Assembly (NCBI GenBank): GCA_964036045.1
Contig: OZ038380.1
Coordinates: forward strand, 186,051,798-186,115,797
Length of the DNA: 64,000 nt
From: Eutreptiella sp. 'Long Island Sound 2002'
Lineage: Eukaryota > Euglenozoa > Euglenophyceae > Eutreptiales > Eutreptiaceae
Direction: 5' to 3'
A program made the translations under genes and the position numbers. Shown here in pieces: positions 33,626 through 44,800 of the stretch. The notes below the pieces were generated by a model. That model worked only from the letters and a program-made list of their open reading frames with translations. It did no database searches and was not told the origin of the DNA. Positions within the stretch are counted from its first letter, which is position 1. Each line of letters begins with the position of its first letter.

Positions 33626-33997
33626 CTTGGGGTTTAGGGTTGGGTCAAGGGCACACTTCTTGCCGCTATTATTGGGGTACATACCCCACCTCTCCTTCTG
33701 GAGGCTGGCCTCCATTGCCAGGTCCTTTGTAATACGGTGTGGGTAATGGATTGAGCATTACTTCAAAGGGGGTTTCTGCACAGCGTGGGCACAGCGCCCA
33801 GTAGCAAATTAAGGGGGAATGTTTGCCCGGCACGCGCTACCTTTATATTAAGTATCCTGGCTCCAGCCCCAACTTTATCCTCACCTAGGGAAGTCCCCCA
33901 AGGGGGCGTTGTCGCACGGTGCGCGCACGGTTCAATGTTTTTGGGATGGTTGCCCAACTTGTACCCCGTTGAATGGCCCCCATAGAAACACACCCAG

Positions 33998-34380
33998 GGT
34001 CCTGATTTTTGCACCTTGCAGTCCATACTGGCATACCAGGATTCTTCAATTTTTAGTCTGATGCTTGTCACAGGTTCCAGGGTCCTATTTTCTGCACCCT
34101 GCAGCCCCTATTGGCGTCCGGCAGTCCGGCGACAAGCCAGGGCAGCACAGATTCAGGCATTGTGGATCTGGTGGACACAGAATGCGCAAAAGGACGCACG
34201 GTGCGCGCACAGTGCGCGCACGGTTCAGGCAACACCCCCCAAGTAGACCGCACTGGACCGCAAACCTTCCCTGCAAAGCACGTGTGGGCGGAATGGCTAC
34301 ATCACCCCTGCCTTCTCAGGGGCCCCCAACAGAAGGGGATCAAATCAGAAGTGGCTACATCACCCCTGGCTTCTTGGGAG
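33998..34380. repeat. Two short local duplications
   Basis: The phrase GGGTCCT-(A/G)TTTT-TGCACC-TGCAG-CC recurs at 33998-34034 and 34079-34115. GTGGCTACATCACCCCTG-like sequence recurs at 34294 and 34356. The palindromic-rich GGTGCGCGCACGG occurs at about 33918 and 34200. No gene is seen. Confidence 0.6.
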
Positions 34381-35281
34381 CAGATTGTTTGGTGAGGAGG
34401 AGCAAAAAGCAGGCACGGGTGGGCAATGGTAAAAAAAAGATGCCTGGCGCTGCCCAGCGTGCTAACACTCCCCCTTAGCTGTTGCGTGACCACCCTGAAA
34501 ACCACCCACCACCCGGGAAGCATATGCCCACATGGCAAAAACAGCAGATTTAGATAGAAAACTGACAGCAATCTGGCATTTTCAATGTGAAACATAATTT
34601 GTTTTCGCTCATTATCTAAGTTTTTGGACTGAGGAAGAATCTGGGCAGTCCTGTCTGTGGGAACACAGTGATTAATGCGGTTACCTTGGCCAGCAGGGAC
34701 ACCAGGTTCAAAATAGCCTACTTGGGCGAAGCGCGGGTAAAGCGCATGGTACGCCCCCAAAGGGCACATGGGCAAGAAGGTGAGCAGAGCTTCTCAGAAC
34801 CAATTTGAGTAATCGGTGAAGCACCAGCATTTGATTTTGAACTCTGCATGCGGAATGAAGGCGTCAGGTGCTCATATATCATTTTGTTTGTCACTTTGTC
34901 AATGCCAAGTTGTTTACCCCTTCACCATTGGACACAACAAACACATGGCCATACGCACAACTGTACCCCCCCCCCACCCCTGCGATTCCCCTGCTGGCAC
35001 ATGACGGATGACCAAAATGGCCAAAAGTGACGGTTTCCCCTGACAACCCAGGGGGAATTTCAAGGAACGCGGGGCCCACAACAAGACATGCACACAACAA
35101 GAGCATACCATGCATCATATGACCCTCAAAGAACATGTTACCGTGTGTGCTCAGGTCTATTGCGGAATAGGCTGTGTGTGCCACTTTCTGGTGGGGTATA
35201 TTTCACCCTTGAAGAGCGGAACAGGCTCCATAGGGGCCACTGGAATGGCTCATTTGCTGCAGGCTGGGCTGCCACCTTGCC

Positions 35282-35407
35282 TCAGGCTTTGACATGAGGC
35301 TTGGCAGCACCTTTGGCAGGGGACTTGGCAACGGGTTTGGCAGGGGGGCAGAGCCGTTGTGGCAAACGGTTTGCTTTAGGAACATCCCGTTCAAAATATA
35401 ACTTGTC
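35282..35407 (-). CDS. C-terminal exon with Lys/Pro/Ala tail
   Basis: After a possible acceptor CCTTGAG|G the minus frame gives 41 codons to a TGA at 35282-35284. It begins DKLYFERDVPKANRLPQ and ends in a PAKPVAKSPAKGAAKPH tail. The tail resembles linker-histone-like or nucleic-acid-binding basic tails. Upstream exons were not identified; a hydrophobic minus frame near 35780-36010 is a possible partner. The acceptor is a GAG, and a T14 tract lies 10-25 bp upstream of it. Confidence 0.4.
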   Translation of the reverse strand, partial: DKLYFERDVPKANRLPQRLCPPAKPVAKSPAKGAAKPHVKA

Positions 35408-36059
35408 CTCAAGGCCGAAGTTGCAAAAAAAAAAAAATGAGTGATCTGCACGCCCCATGGGTGAATGCATCGCCTGAGATGCAATCAATGCAGTTGCACT
35501 GCTGTGCACAAATGTTGTAGGAATGAACAGAAATCCTGCAAAACCCTGAAAATCACCGTTCCCGTGTAAATTAGAAATGTTCAAGGCGACGGTAACACCC
35601 CCCTACCCCCAGGGGAATCGCATGGGCGGGGACATCGGGGGCACCAACAGCAAAGAGCCAAAGTGGGTGTTGCAAAGTCCCCACTCTCTATTTGCCAAAA
35701 CGCAGGTTGCCACAAAAAAATGAAGAAAATGGCCCCCCAAAAAGTCTGTCCCCCAACCATCCCCCCCCCCCTCCCCCCGAAAGATGGCCATCCATGTCAC
35801 AATTGTGTCAACCAGCGAAGGACTTTGCTGGTGACCTAGGGAACAGATTTGCACGCAAACCCCATTTCTCCTGTGCCCATGTGTCCAGAGAACACCCGCA
35901 ATAACAGTCACTCCAACCTCACCGCAAAGGAAATGGGCCTCGGCGATGATTGTCCCAATGGGGCTTGGGGGGTATAGTAATGGTCGTTGCACGTGGGCTA
36001 GGGCATCGCTGCGGGTAACAAGGGACCCAAAAGTTTTGTGTACCAAAATTGGCCCAACA

Positions 36060-36205
36060 AGATTTACCCAATGGTAAATTCTATTGCCTTCGGCAAGGCA
36101 CCTCGAAGAGGGGAGAGGGGCCAAAACATGCTTTACATAGGATATTTGATCATTTTGGATGGTCAAAGTATCAAAAAAATCAGTTTCGGATTGGGGGGGG
36201 TCTGC
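36060..36205 (-). repeat. Diverged single copy of the 190-bp satellite unit
   Basis: Contains CTATTGCCTTCGGCAAGGCA, CACCTCGAAGAGG, ATGCTTTACATAGGATATTT and GATGGTCAAAGTATCAAAAA in the same order as the array at 24290-25480. Confidence 0.75.
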
Positions 36206-38539
36206 AAGAGCCTTACCATGCACACCAGCTGGAAACCTCTTCATTTCATCCCTTCATCCATTCCACCCCTTGCCATTAGTGATCCCATGGGTGCGCATCC
36301 CACCCAGCCCTCTGAAACCTCGTGCTGTGAAGGGGCCAGGGAACAATTTGGACAGGAGGTGGCATCGGCAGGTCAGCTGAGCTGAGCTTCATGCACAGGC
36401 TAGAGCCCTTCCCCCAACAGAAGCGATCACTGGCTGGCCCCCATCCTCGCAGGGGGTCGCGTGCATATGACATGCGGAACCAACGAAGGGCACCAGGGTC
36501 CACAAACGGCACAAACAGAAATACATTCTGGATGCATCCTTTCAACCTGAATCTTGACCTCCCCCTCCCTCCCCAACCACCCCCACCACCTGCGGTAGAC
36601 AAGCGGTCGCTAGGCACTGCCGGAGGCAACGGGGCCAACCACCTTCCAGGCGAGCAAAATGTGGCGCATCTGCAGAATCGACACTGCGCCCTCTGCCATA
36701 TATAAACCAAAGTGCGACGTCAACGGATATCAGCTCAATGACCCCATCGCTACCAAGACACTCATCCCCCCCCCCCGCTTGCGCAAGCACGGCCGCGGTC
36801 TCAAAAGTCCAGGCCAAACAGCGGTCCAACACCCACTCCGTGCTTAGCCTCCATGACGCATTGGCTGTCACCCCGGGAATCTCACCCTCATCAAACAATG
36901 CTTAATTGTCACAATGTCTGACAAGGCGGTGGGGCCGCCTCCCATGCCACCACGTGCCTGGACAAGCCTGTGCTTGTGCGCGACACACACGCAAAGCACG
37001 GCACGTGACAGCCATGCCGGGAATAGCACATCAAAACAAACCACATGGGGTTGCAACGTGTGGTACAATGTTGTTGTGAACAGAATGCACAATCACAGAT
37101 ATGATGAATGAGCCCTTCTTTCCCTCTACAAGTGCATCAAAAACGCCCAATCCTGCATTCAGGACCACAAAAAAAGCGGTCCTAAAAAATCCTGAAAACA
37201 GCGGCAACGCCCACTCCGTGCTTGGACAAGTGCATGCTTGCGCAAAGGGGGGCGGTACAGATACAAAGCTGCGCGAGGCCCGGACGGTGCAGTGCTGTAG
37301 GCTCTTGCCGCTGCATCTACCCCCCCCCCTCCCCAAAATTTTTTTTGCAAAGGATCCACACCTCTGATGCGCGGAGGCTGCCTCTGTCAGCACCACTCAC
37401 CCACCTGGTCTGCAGTCCTTCTTATTCATCCTGCCAAGACTCCCTTGGGGCACTGACCAAGACTAGCCACAAGCATCAGAGGCGTCCAATTGGGAGGTGA
37501 ATCCAACCGTGAAGGCGCCAATCAGTCCCTGGGCGCTGGCTTCTGGGCTCTGTTGGTTTCCATGGCCAGTGACTCATTCCCATAACGGGCCCAAGCCAAT
37601 CCCGCGGCTCTGCGACCCTATCCACCTAGGCCGCGCCGGCTAGCCCCATACCGTGGGAGCGCCGCGGCGAGGGCCATGTTTACAATCTAGTGGGGTTTGC
37701 CGCATGCAGACCAACATCCTACACACGCGCACCACACACCGCGGCATAAGCGCATGCATCCCATGCTTGACACTACGAGCACACGCACCTATGTGCCGCA
37801 GCACTGATGCTGAGCGCACCGAGCTTGTGTCGGTATGCATCCGGTTTAGGCAGCATGAAAGGGAGGTGAAAGTGCAGGTACGCTGTCCTTCATTTTGAGT
37901 ATTCCATGTCGAACACACAGAGGTGACCGTGAGCATGCAAAAACAAAGACGACCAGGGGATTGGGTGTGGACGCCATGTCATTACTACAACTGCGCACAT
38001 TTGGCGAGATGCTGCACGCTTGAGGCGGCAAACACAGCGGTCGTGGCTCTTGGAGATTGACTCTTTCGACTGTGCGACACTCACAATTGGGCGAGGAAGG
38101 AGTGGTGCGACTGGTGCAAGCACCCCCGCGAAGTGGCGACGAGCGCGCCATTGATGGGGGGTACTCCAAGGTGGCCGCGGTATCCGCACCGAGGACCTCG
38201 CCTCCCCTGAACTTGCACTTCGCCGACCTTGACGGGCCACCAGAGGAACAAATGGACGGAAGACATAATCATCGTCTCTCAAGCAATCAGGAAACCCTCT
38301 TCCTTGCTATTTCCCTGGCTGGAGGTCGACACCACTGTGCCTCAGTTATCGGTTGCGCGGAGGTGAATCGAACCCAACAGATGCCCTCCGCCCCCATCCA
38401 TGACACACTCCCATGACCTCTTGCCCCAGGTTCTTAAACTGGCACTTACTCTGAAGGGGGTGCGTCGTGGAATCATAACGGTACCCATCAACCCCCGGGT
38501 GGAGGGGTGTCATAAGGCTGAGGAACTGGTCTGATTGGC

Positions 38540-38890
38540 ACTTAGATGTCGGCACCCCTCTCCAAAGGTCCCAAAGGGTTATGCGTGCCCCCCCCCCCCG
38601 GTCCTTTTACTGCCGAGCGCTTGTGTGTGAGCTTCTGCATCCGGCTACACAGCAAGACCTTGCTGACCAGCATGAAAGCCTCCTCCGGTGACATTCTAAA
38701 ACAGGCCAGAGGGAAATCCCCCTCTCCTTCAAAGAGGGGAAGGGAGGTACAGATTCCGCGAGAGGGGCATCAAAGGAGTATCTGCGCCGTGGCAACCGTT
38801 ACGGCGGCGTTTCCCAAATGGGTCGGCTTTCACCCCCTCACAAAAATGCCCCCGAAGGAGCGCAAACCCTTGGGTACAAGACCTGTGTAA
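38540..38890 (+). CDS. Open frame, weak coding candidate
   Basis: A + frame open to TAA at about 38888 has lysine/arginine-rich, protein-like composition after a C10 tract (e.g. SFCIRLHSKTLLTSMKASSG). No domain, no confirmed splice partner. Similar-quality open frames occur on + at 37650-37898, 38057-38416 and 39178-39504; the last ends at a good donor (AAAGAG|GTAAGG at 39504/39505). I cannot assemble them. Confidence 0.25.
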
Positions 38891-39954
38891 ACATCCCTCC
38901 GTCTTGCCCTATCCATCACCTCCCAAAGTGAAAATGCATAAGATGGCCCCTGGGGAGCAACCACCACCGTAGTTTGGGGTCTTCCTGGATTGTCGATTTT
39001 TCCCCTACCCTTGTCCTAGTAGCGGTGGGAAATTATAGCTCTTCTGGCGTAGCCGACATTCAATCAACAGCTGCCTGATCCAGCCAGACGGCCACATCTC
39101 CGCGCCCCGCGCGTGCGCCGTGTCAAGTGCCCCCCCTCCAGGCCGCCGAAGGCTCCCAGTTGTGAGCTGCAGCCCTGGTGTGGGGGACGGGCCATGCACA
39201 CCACCCACACAAGTCCAGGAACACGAATGGTGGGGAGGCAAGGGTGGACTTATGGGCTGCATACATCCGCATGGAAGGAGGGATGGGCCTCCAGTGGAGA
39301 CCGCAATGCGGACCCAACCACACACATATGCAGCGATGCCTGCTTGGCAGCCCCAAAGCCCCAGGGCTGCACCGCTGCAGGATCGGGGACCCAGGCACCC
39401 TGCGCTCGCCTCAGGGGCCTGGAAGGCTTCCACAAAGGGTCATCGCGTGGCCAGACCAAAAGGCTCGAGGGCTCATGTTCAACCGAGACGCCGTGCACAA
39501 AGAGGTAAGGAATGATTGGGGGACGCCGGGGCCTGACAGACACCCGGTCCGAGCACCGATGCAAAGGGGCCCACACCCCCAGTGCGTGGCTCCCGCAGGA
39601 AAGAGGGGGCGGGTGCAGATCTCCATTGCCCCGCCCCGCCCGACATGCACATCAAAACGCGGGGCCTGACGAATAAGGGTGACGTGAAATTCCAGGGGCA
39701 CTGCCCCCAAGCCACAGTGCCCTGGGCACTGCTCTTGTGCCATGCCATCTGGGACCTGCGGCCAGGGGCCAGTGATAACATAAACTACACCAGAAGTGCA
39801 GAAAGCATGGGCTCTGCAGCAGATGTGAGTGCCCACAGAAGCCCATGCAAAGCCGGTTGACCACAACTGTCCCATTAACAGGGCAACGGAGTTGGAAGGA
39901 ACAGGGGCAACAGCATTAGTCAGAGGCCAAGGGTTTAGTCAGCTTCCCAAAACA

Positions 39955-40330
39955 ATATGTATTGCCTAAGGCGTCTCGAAGGTACCTCGAAGAGATCCCA
40001 TCCCCCAAGCGCCGAAACTTCGGTTGGTCACAATACAACCAAAACCGGGTTCGATTATTCAGCCCCAGGGCCGATGACGGCTCAGTCTTTTGTGGCCACC
40101 CCCCCCCCATCCCTCCCAACCACACACTCGTCCAACCTGGCTCAGACCTGGGATGGATCACACAAACAGATACACGTTTTACGCGGTGTACACGTGGCAT
40201 CATTTTGGTCGGTGACTACGTCAAAAAAACTCGGTTCGGAAGTTTCGATTTTTCAGCCCCAGGGGCTGGAACTGCTCATGCTGCTCCCTTGGAACGCAGC
40301 AAATACAGTAGAGATGGCTAAGTGGCGTGG
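39955..40330 (-). repeat. Diverged two-unit copy of the 190-bp satellite family
   Basis: Two blocks about 200 bp apart share GTTCG-ATT-TTCAGCCCCAGGG and CAAAAC/CAAAAAAACTCGGTTCGG. The block order matches the array at 24290-25480 and the copy at 36060. Confidence 0.6.
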
Positions 40331-41099
40331 TCTAGGGAGAGAGACATCCTGCAGTAGGTCGGACCTACGGCACCTGCTGCTGCAACTACACGGGTGGGCC
40401 AAGCCCACGGCATCGTGTATCAAAGCGGCAGAAGCCCTGATGACCGCGTGGGAAGTCCAAGGAGGCCTGAAAGCAGGGAAAGTGGGGGTGGGGCGGAGGG
40501 GTAATGGGGTTTGCGGTCAGTTGGTTCCGCTTTTTCAGACCAAAACGTCCCCGGAGAATACCCTGTCTCCCACGATGATGCCGTTACAAAGGGCTGAACG
40601 GCCCATTCAACTCCCTGCGGTGTGCTGCGCGGACGACCCCCCCCCACCCCAAAGAGCGAGAATAAAGTTCGGAGGCCTTAGCATGCGTGAGACCACCTTA
40701 TACGCGTACCAGCAGACCAACAACCCCATCAGCTCTGGTCTACGAGTCCAATCAGGAATGTCATAGCCCCTGTCTGCAGCCCCTGCGGCCCAAATCCTGT
40801 TGCAGGAGCAGGTAGGGGATACGGTACCTAACAACAATGGCGTGTGCACGGCAAGGAGATGGGCTACACTCACCAACCCGCACCCAGCCAGGTTGGGATG
40901 GGGCTTCCCAACACACTTGCCCGAACCGGACACCCAGTTGCCCGTGCCTGTTGGAGAGGTGGAGGGACAGGCAGGAATGCACCCTCGCTTACCGTGGAGT
41001 CTCGCAGAAGAGGGGTCGTGTCCCCGTGTGTTATATGGGAACACCGTAAGGTTTGCAGCGCATAACATTTGGTGCCCATAGAATGCGCATGGGAGACTG

Positions 41100-41639
41100 A
41101 TGGTGACTGCCTACAAAAAAAGAATAGCGACCGCCGTTGCGCTCCTCGTGTCAAAGATTGTCGACAATCGTGCGCACGTTCGCTTCGTAGAGGCGGCCAT
41201 ACCGGCAGGTGACACCCATGGGCAGGAGTATAAATACACGCGATGGCCCGGGCGCACGACCTGCACCGGGTCTGGAACACAGGACCCCATTGCCCCCCCC
41301 CCCCCCCCCGCCCCCATGGAAACGATCTCACTGGGCCCCGCAGCATTCACCACCCGCACAACAACAGCCGTTGGGCTTCAGAGAGACGAGGCTGCGGGCT
41401 GCCTTCCGCCCTTTGCTCGCAAATGCGTGGGGACTGCCCGTTCTGGTGCACAAGTGTGCCCGACGAAGCCCATGGCACATGGGGAGGCTCGCGGCTGCGA
41501 GGCGTGGGTGAGCAGCACGCCTGCACGGAACAAAGGGACCCGCCTGACCAGACTTGCCACCAGCGTCCGCAACGTCAGACGTGATCAGAAGGAGCCGGGC
41601 TCTGCTGAGTTGCACACGGCCGCGGCTGGTTCCTACTGA
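41100..41639 (+). CDS. Open frame convergent to the DUF445 gene, weak candidate
   Basis: ATG 41100 to TGA 41637-41639 is open for 179 codons, starting MVTAYKKRIATAVALL. A C16 run at about 41287-41310 lies inside and would give a proline tract, so the middle may be intronic or the frame fortuitous. The opposite strand is also open. The end lies 169 bp from the stop of the DUF445 gene on the other strand. Confidence 0.25.
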   Translation: MVTAYKKRIATAVALLVSKIVDNRAHVRFVEAAIPAGDTHGQEYKYTRWPGRTTCTGSGTQDPIAPPPPPAPMETISLGPAAFTTRTTTAVGLQRDEAAGCLPPFARKCVGTARSGAQVCPTKPMAHGEARGCEAWVSSTPARNKGTRLTRLATSVRNVRRDQKEPGSAELHTAAAGSY

Positions 41640-41807
41640 GTTTCCGATGCACCAACAGCGGATCTGACTGACTGGCGCACTGGTACTGGGCTGATTCTGA
41701 GCGAAACTCAGTTGCCCTGCCAGGCACCAGTGGCATGCCGGTGCCTGACCCTTAAACCGGGTGCAAACGACGCGCGGGCACTCCCTGGGTATGCCGGGGC
41801 AAGCCCC

Positions 41808-44800
41808 TCAATAGAACGGCACTTGCATGAAGCCCGCCATCCCCCCCAACGCGGCGCCCACGAGGACTAGCGTCAGTTCATCCTCCTGGAAGATCGGGTG
41901 CAACACGTTCTCAAACTGCACCGTGGACATGGACAGCATCCCCTTCTCCAGCTCCTCGTCAATCTTCAGGGTTGTGTCCACGTAGTCGTACGTCAGGGGC
42001 ACCGTGGCTATGAGCCGCAGGCGGATCTGGCGCGCCAGACGCAGCGCCCGGTCCTGCGTGCTCTTCGTGTTCCGGTCGAAAACCCCAGCCGCCTGGAGCT
42101 GCAGTCCGGCTTCGTCCTCCAGAACGCGTGCAATCAGCGCCTCGAAGTTCTTGGTTTCCTGCCGCTTGGCCTCCAGGTCATCGGGGGCTATGAGGCTCTC
42201 CCACAAACGCGCAGCGGTGAGCACCTGTGGACAGGGTTGGGGCACGGGGCTGCGGGGAACGCTAATCCTCCGGCGCCTGCGGTGCGCAATTTAGGTAATT
42301 GTCATGGAACAGGGGAAATGGTTCCCTTTGTGAACCGTACGTTTGAATGGGGAGTGTTATCGCAATGTTGTTCACCCAAAAGGTTTTGGGGGAATTTTGT
42401 GAAGGACTTTCTTCATTGTAAACACCGCCATGCCACAACACTAACACTCTACGGCCGTCAAATTTTTGGATTGAGGGCGTCTTCTCCAAAATTATGGCGA
42501 GGATTCCAGCACAGCTCAAAGCAAAAATGTCCCATAATTTCAAAGAATTTGTAAAAAAAATTCCAAAAAACGAGGAGACTTAATGCGGTGCTAAGTAGCC
42601 CCACAGCGATGGAACCCTGCGGCGCGCAGGAAGCGTTCCCACAGGCCCCGATGGACTCGCAGCCGCCCAGCAGAACAACAACTTTCCGTGCCGGGCAACA
42701 GCATTGCGAACGGTGCGCAGGGCTTCGGCTTCAAAAAGAACGCGTCTTTGTGCCCCCTGAAGGGCATGCGATACAGAGGGCGCCGACACGGCGTGTTGCG
42801 GAAGCCCTGCCCACGAGCCTTTTGATGTGCCCGCCAGAGTCCAGCCACTCAACCTGCACACAAACGTTGCAGACCATTTCAACGCAGACCCAGAGACTGT
42901 GCAGAGGCCCGAATTCTTCCCCTTTGAATGACAGGGCATCCGCCCACTGCATGCGCACAGTCACACTTCGATCGCTCCCAGCGGAGGTCATGGCCACACC
43001 GATCCAGTTCCCACTCCCCTGCCCATTAGTTCACCCCGTCCCCCCCGTACGCCCCAGCGCCCCATCAGCAATCAGGTCCAGGCCCTTGTGGGTGATACTG
43101 AGCAGCGCTGAGGGGTGCTGAGCAATACAAGGCGGTGCCGCTTGTTGCTTGTAAGCCCCAATGCGGTGGCGAAGATCCGCGTGCCAAGAAGCTCCGCCGG
43201 AGACACACTGCGGTAAATGGCTTCTGGCCCAGAAGTGCGGATACGCAGCGGCCTGAGAGCCGAGCACCGGGGTGCAGCACTAGCGGACCCAGCAGCTCGA
43301 CCTCCTCCCCAATCCACATCACGTGGTGTCCAGAAATGGGTTGACAATCCAAACTAGTTTGCAAGCCCCCCCTCTTACGTCCAGACACGGCAAAGAGCAA
43401 AACCCCCCAACCCCCAACTCGTGTACTAACCACAGAACGTGTAGACTGCATTGTTTCGGGGTTCGGACCACAAAGATTGGGTCCACCCAACATGTCCAAG
43501 ACACTGAACAGGGGAGGAGGGGGGGGTTAAAGAGTGGCAGTCGGATAAAAACAACCAATCCCACAGCATTGTTGTTGGTCCACCCCGCTTTCCTGTTGGA
43601 GGTACTCAGACCCCAGTTGGCCTCGGTGCACAATGAGCCCCCTGCAGCCTACAAGGCACCGGCAGAAGGCACTACTGCACACCTCATTGCCCATGAACTT
43701 TCCGAACTCGGAGCTGACTTCCTGTTGCCTTGTTAAGAAAAGCCCCTGGAATCCCTTCCAACGCTTCAGCGGGCCCCACCCTCGCAGTTGCCGAGGGCCC
43801 TTCCAAGGCTCAATGGGTTCAAACATGACTTTGATGCCGACGTAGTTTGTGAGATATCCCACTGCAGCACCACTGCAGCAGAGGAGGGCGTGTGCTGACA
43901 ATCAGTTGCCAACATGTCCGGGCTTGGGACCAAGCTGGTGGGGAACTCTGTACACGCGCTCTGCACACTGCACCATAAGCTGCACACTCGGCACATCGCA
44001 CACTCTGCACAATGCATATCGCGATATCCCGGGGCGCACCACACACATTACGCAATGTACGCTCTGGAAGTTGCACCCAGTGCACTGTGCACATGGCAGT
44101 TTGCACTCTGCACAGAGCACACGTGAGCCACATAGGGACTTTTGCGGGGGGGGAACCCGGGTCTCAATCTACGTCTGATGGTCCAAAAATCACCTTTGTG
44201 TTTTGTTTTTTGAAAAAACTGCCGTCACCCACTTACGACCAATTTTGGTCTGACAACGGGTCTTTTGCAAAGCATATTTGCGGCCTTCAGGCCGCCAAGC
44301 CAGCTTAGCCGCCCCGCCCATGCTCTTTGCCCAAGCCTAAGGTGTGGCCGTGGCCCTCCTGGCCCAACCCTACAAGTGAAATCCACCATACCATGGTATT
44401 TGGTCGTAGCCATATGGTCATAGCACACAGAATGCTTTCAAGCTCGAATTGCCCACTCGGGCATAAACATTGTGGTTTCCAGCCGCAGTTGTTGATGACC
44501 CAAACATATTGCTTGTCCTGCTGTCATGATGCTCAAGCAGCCCAGTGGGGATGTACTCCACCCCAAATTTGAGCGTGGAAGGTGCCGCATGTCAGGGGTG
44601 GATATAGTGGGGGGGGGGGGGTCCCCCCCCAGCCCCCCCCCCCCCCCCCTCCCCCCCCCCGATGACGATTACGATTACGATTTACCCGTTTGACTGACCT
44701 AGCAATTTTGCCAGCAGTTTTACAAGAGGACTGATGGCCCAAAAAGGCACCAAAGCAGGTGATACCCTGGATTTCATCCCAGGACAATCAATCTATGAGC

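Noticed and set aside
43072-43260. A minus-strand exon with SGPEAIYRSVSPAELLG between DUF445 exons 6 and 7
   Set aside because: Exons 6 and 7 join directly in phase, giving NEVLTAARLWESL as expected for the family; inserting this segment needs a weaker donor and breaks the alignment.
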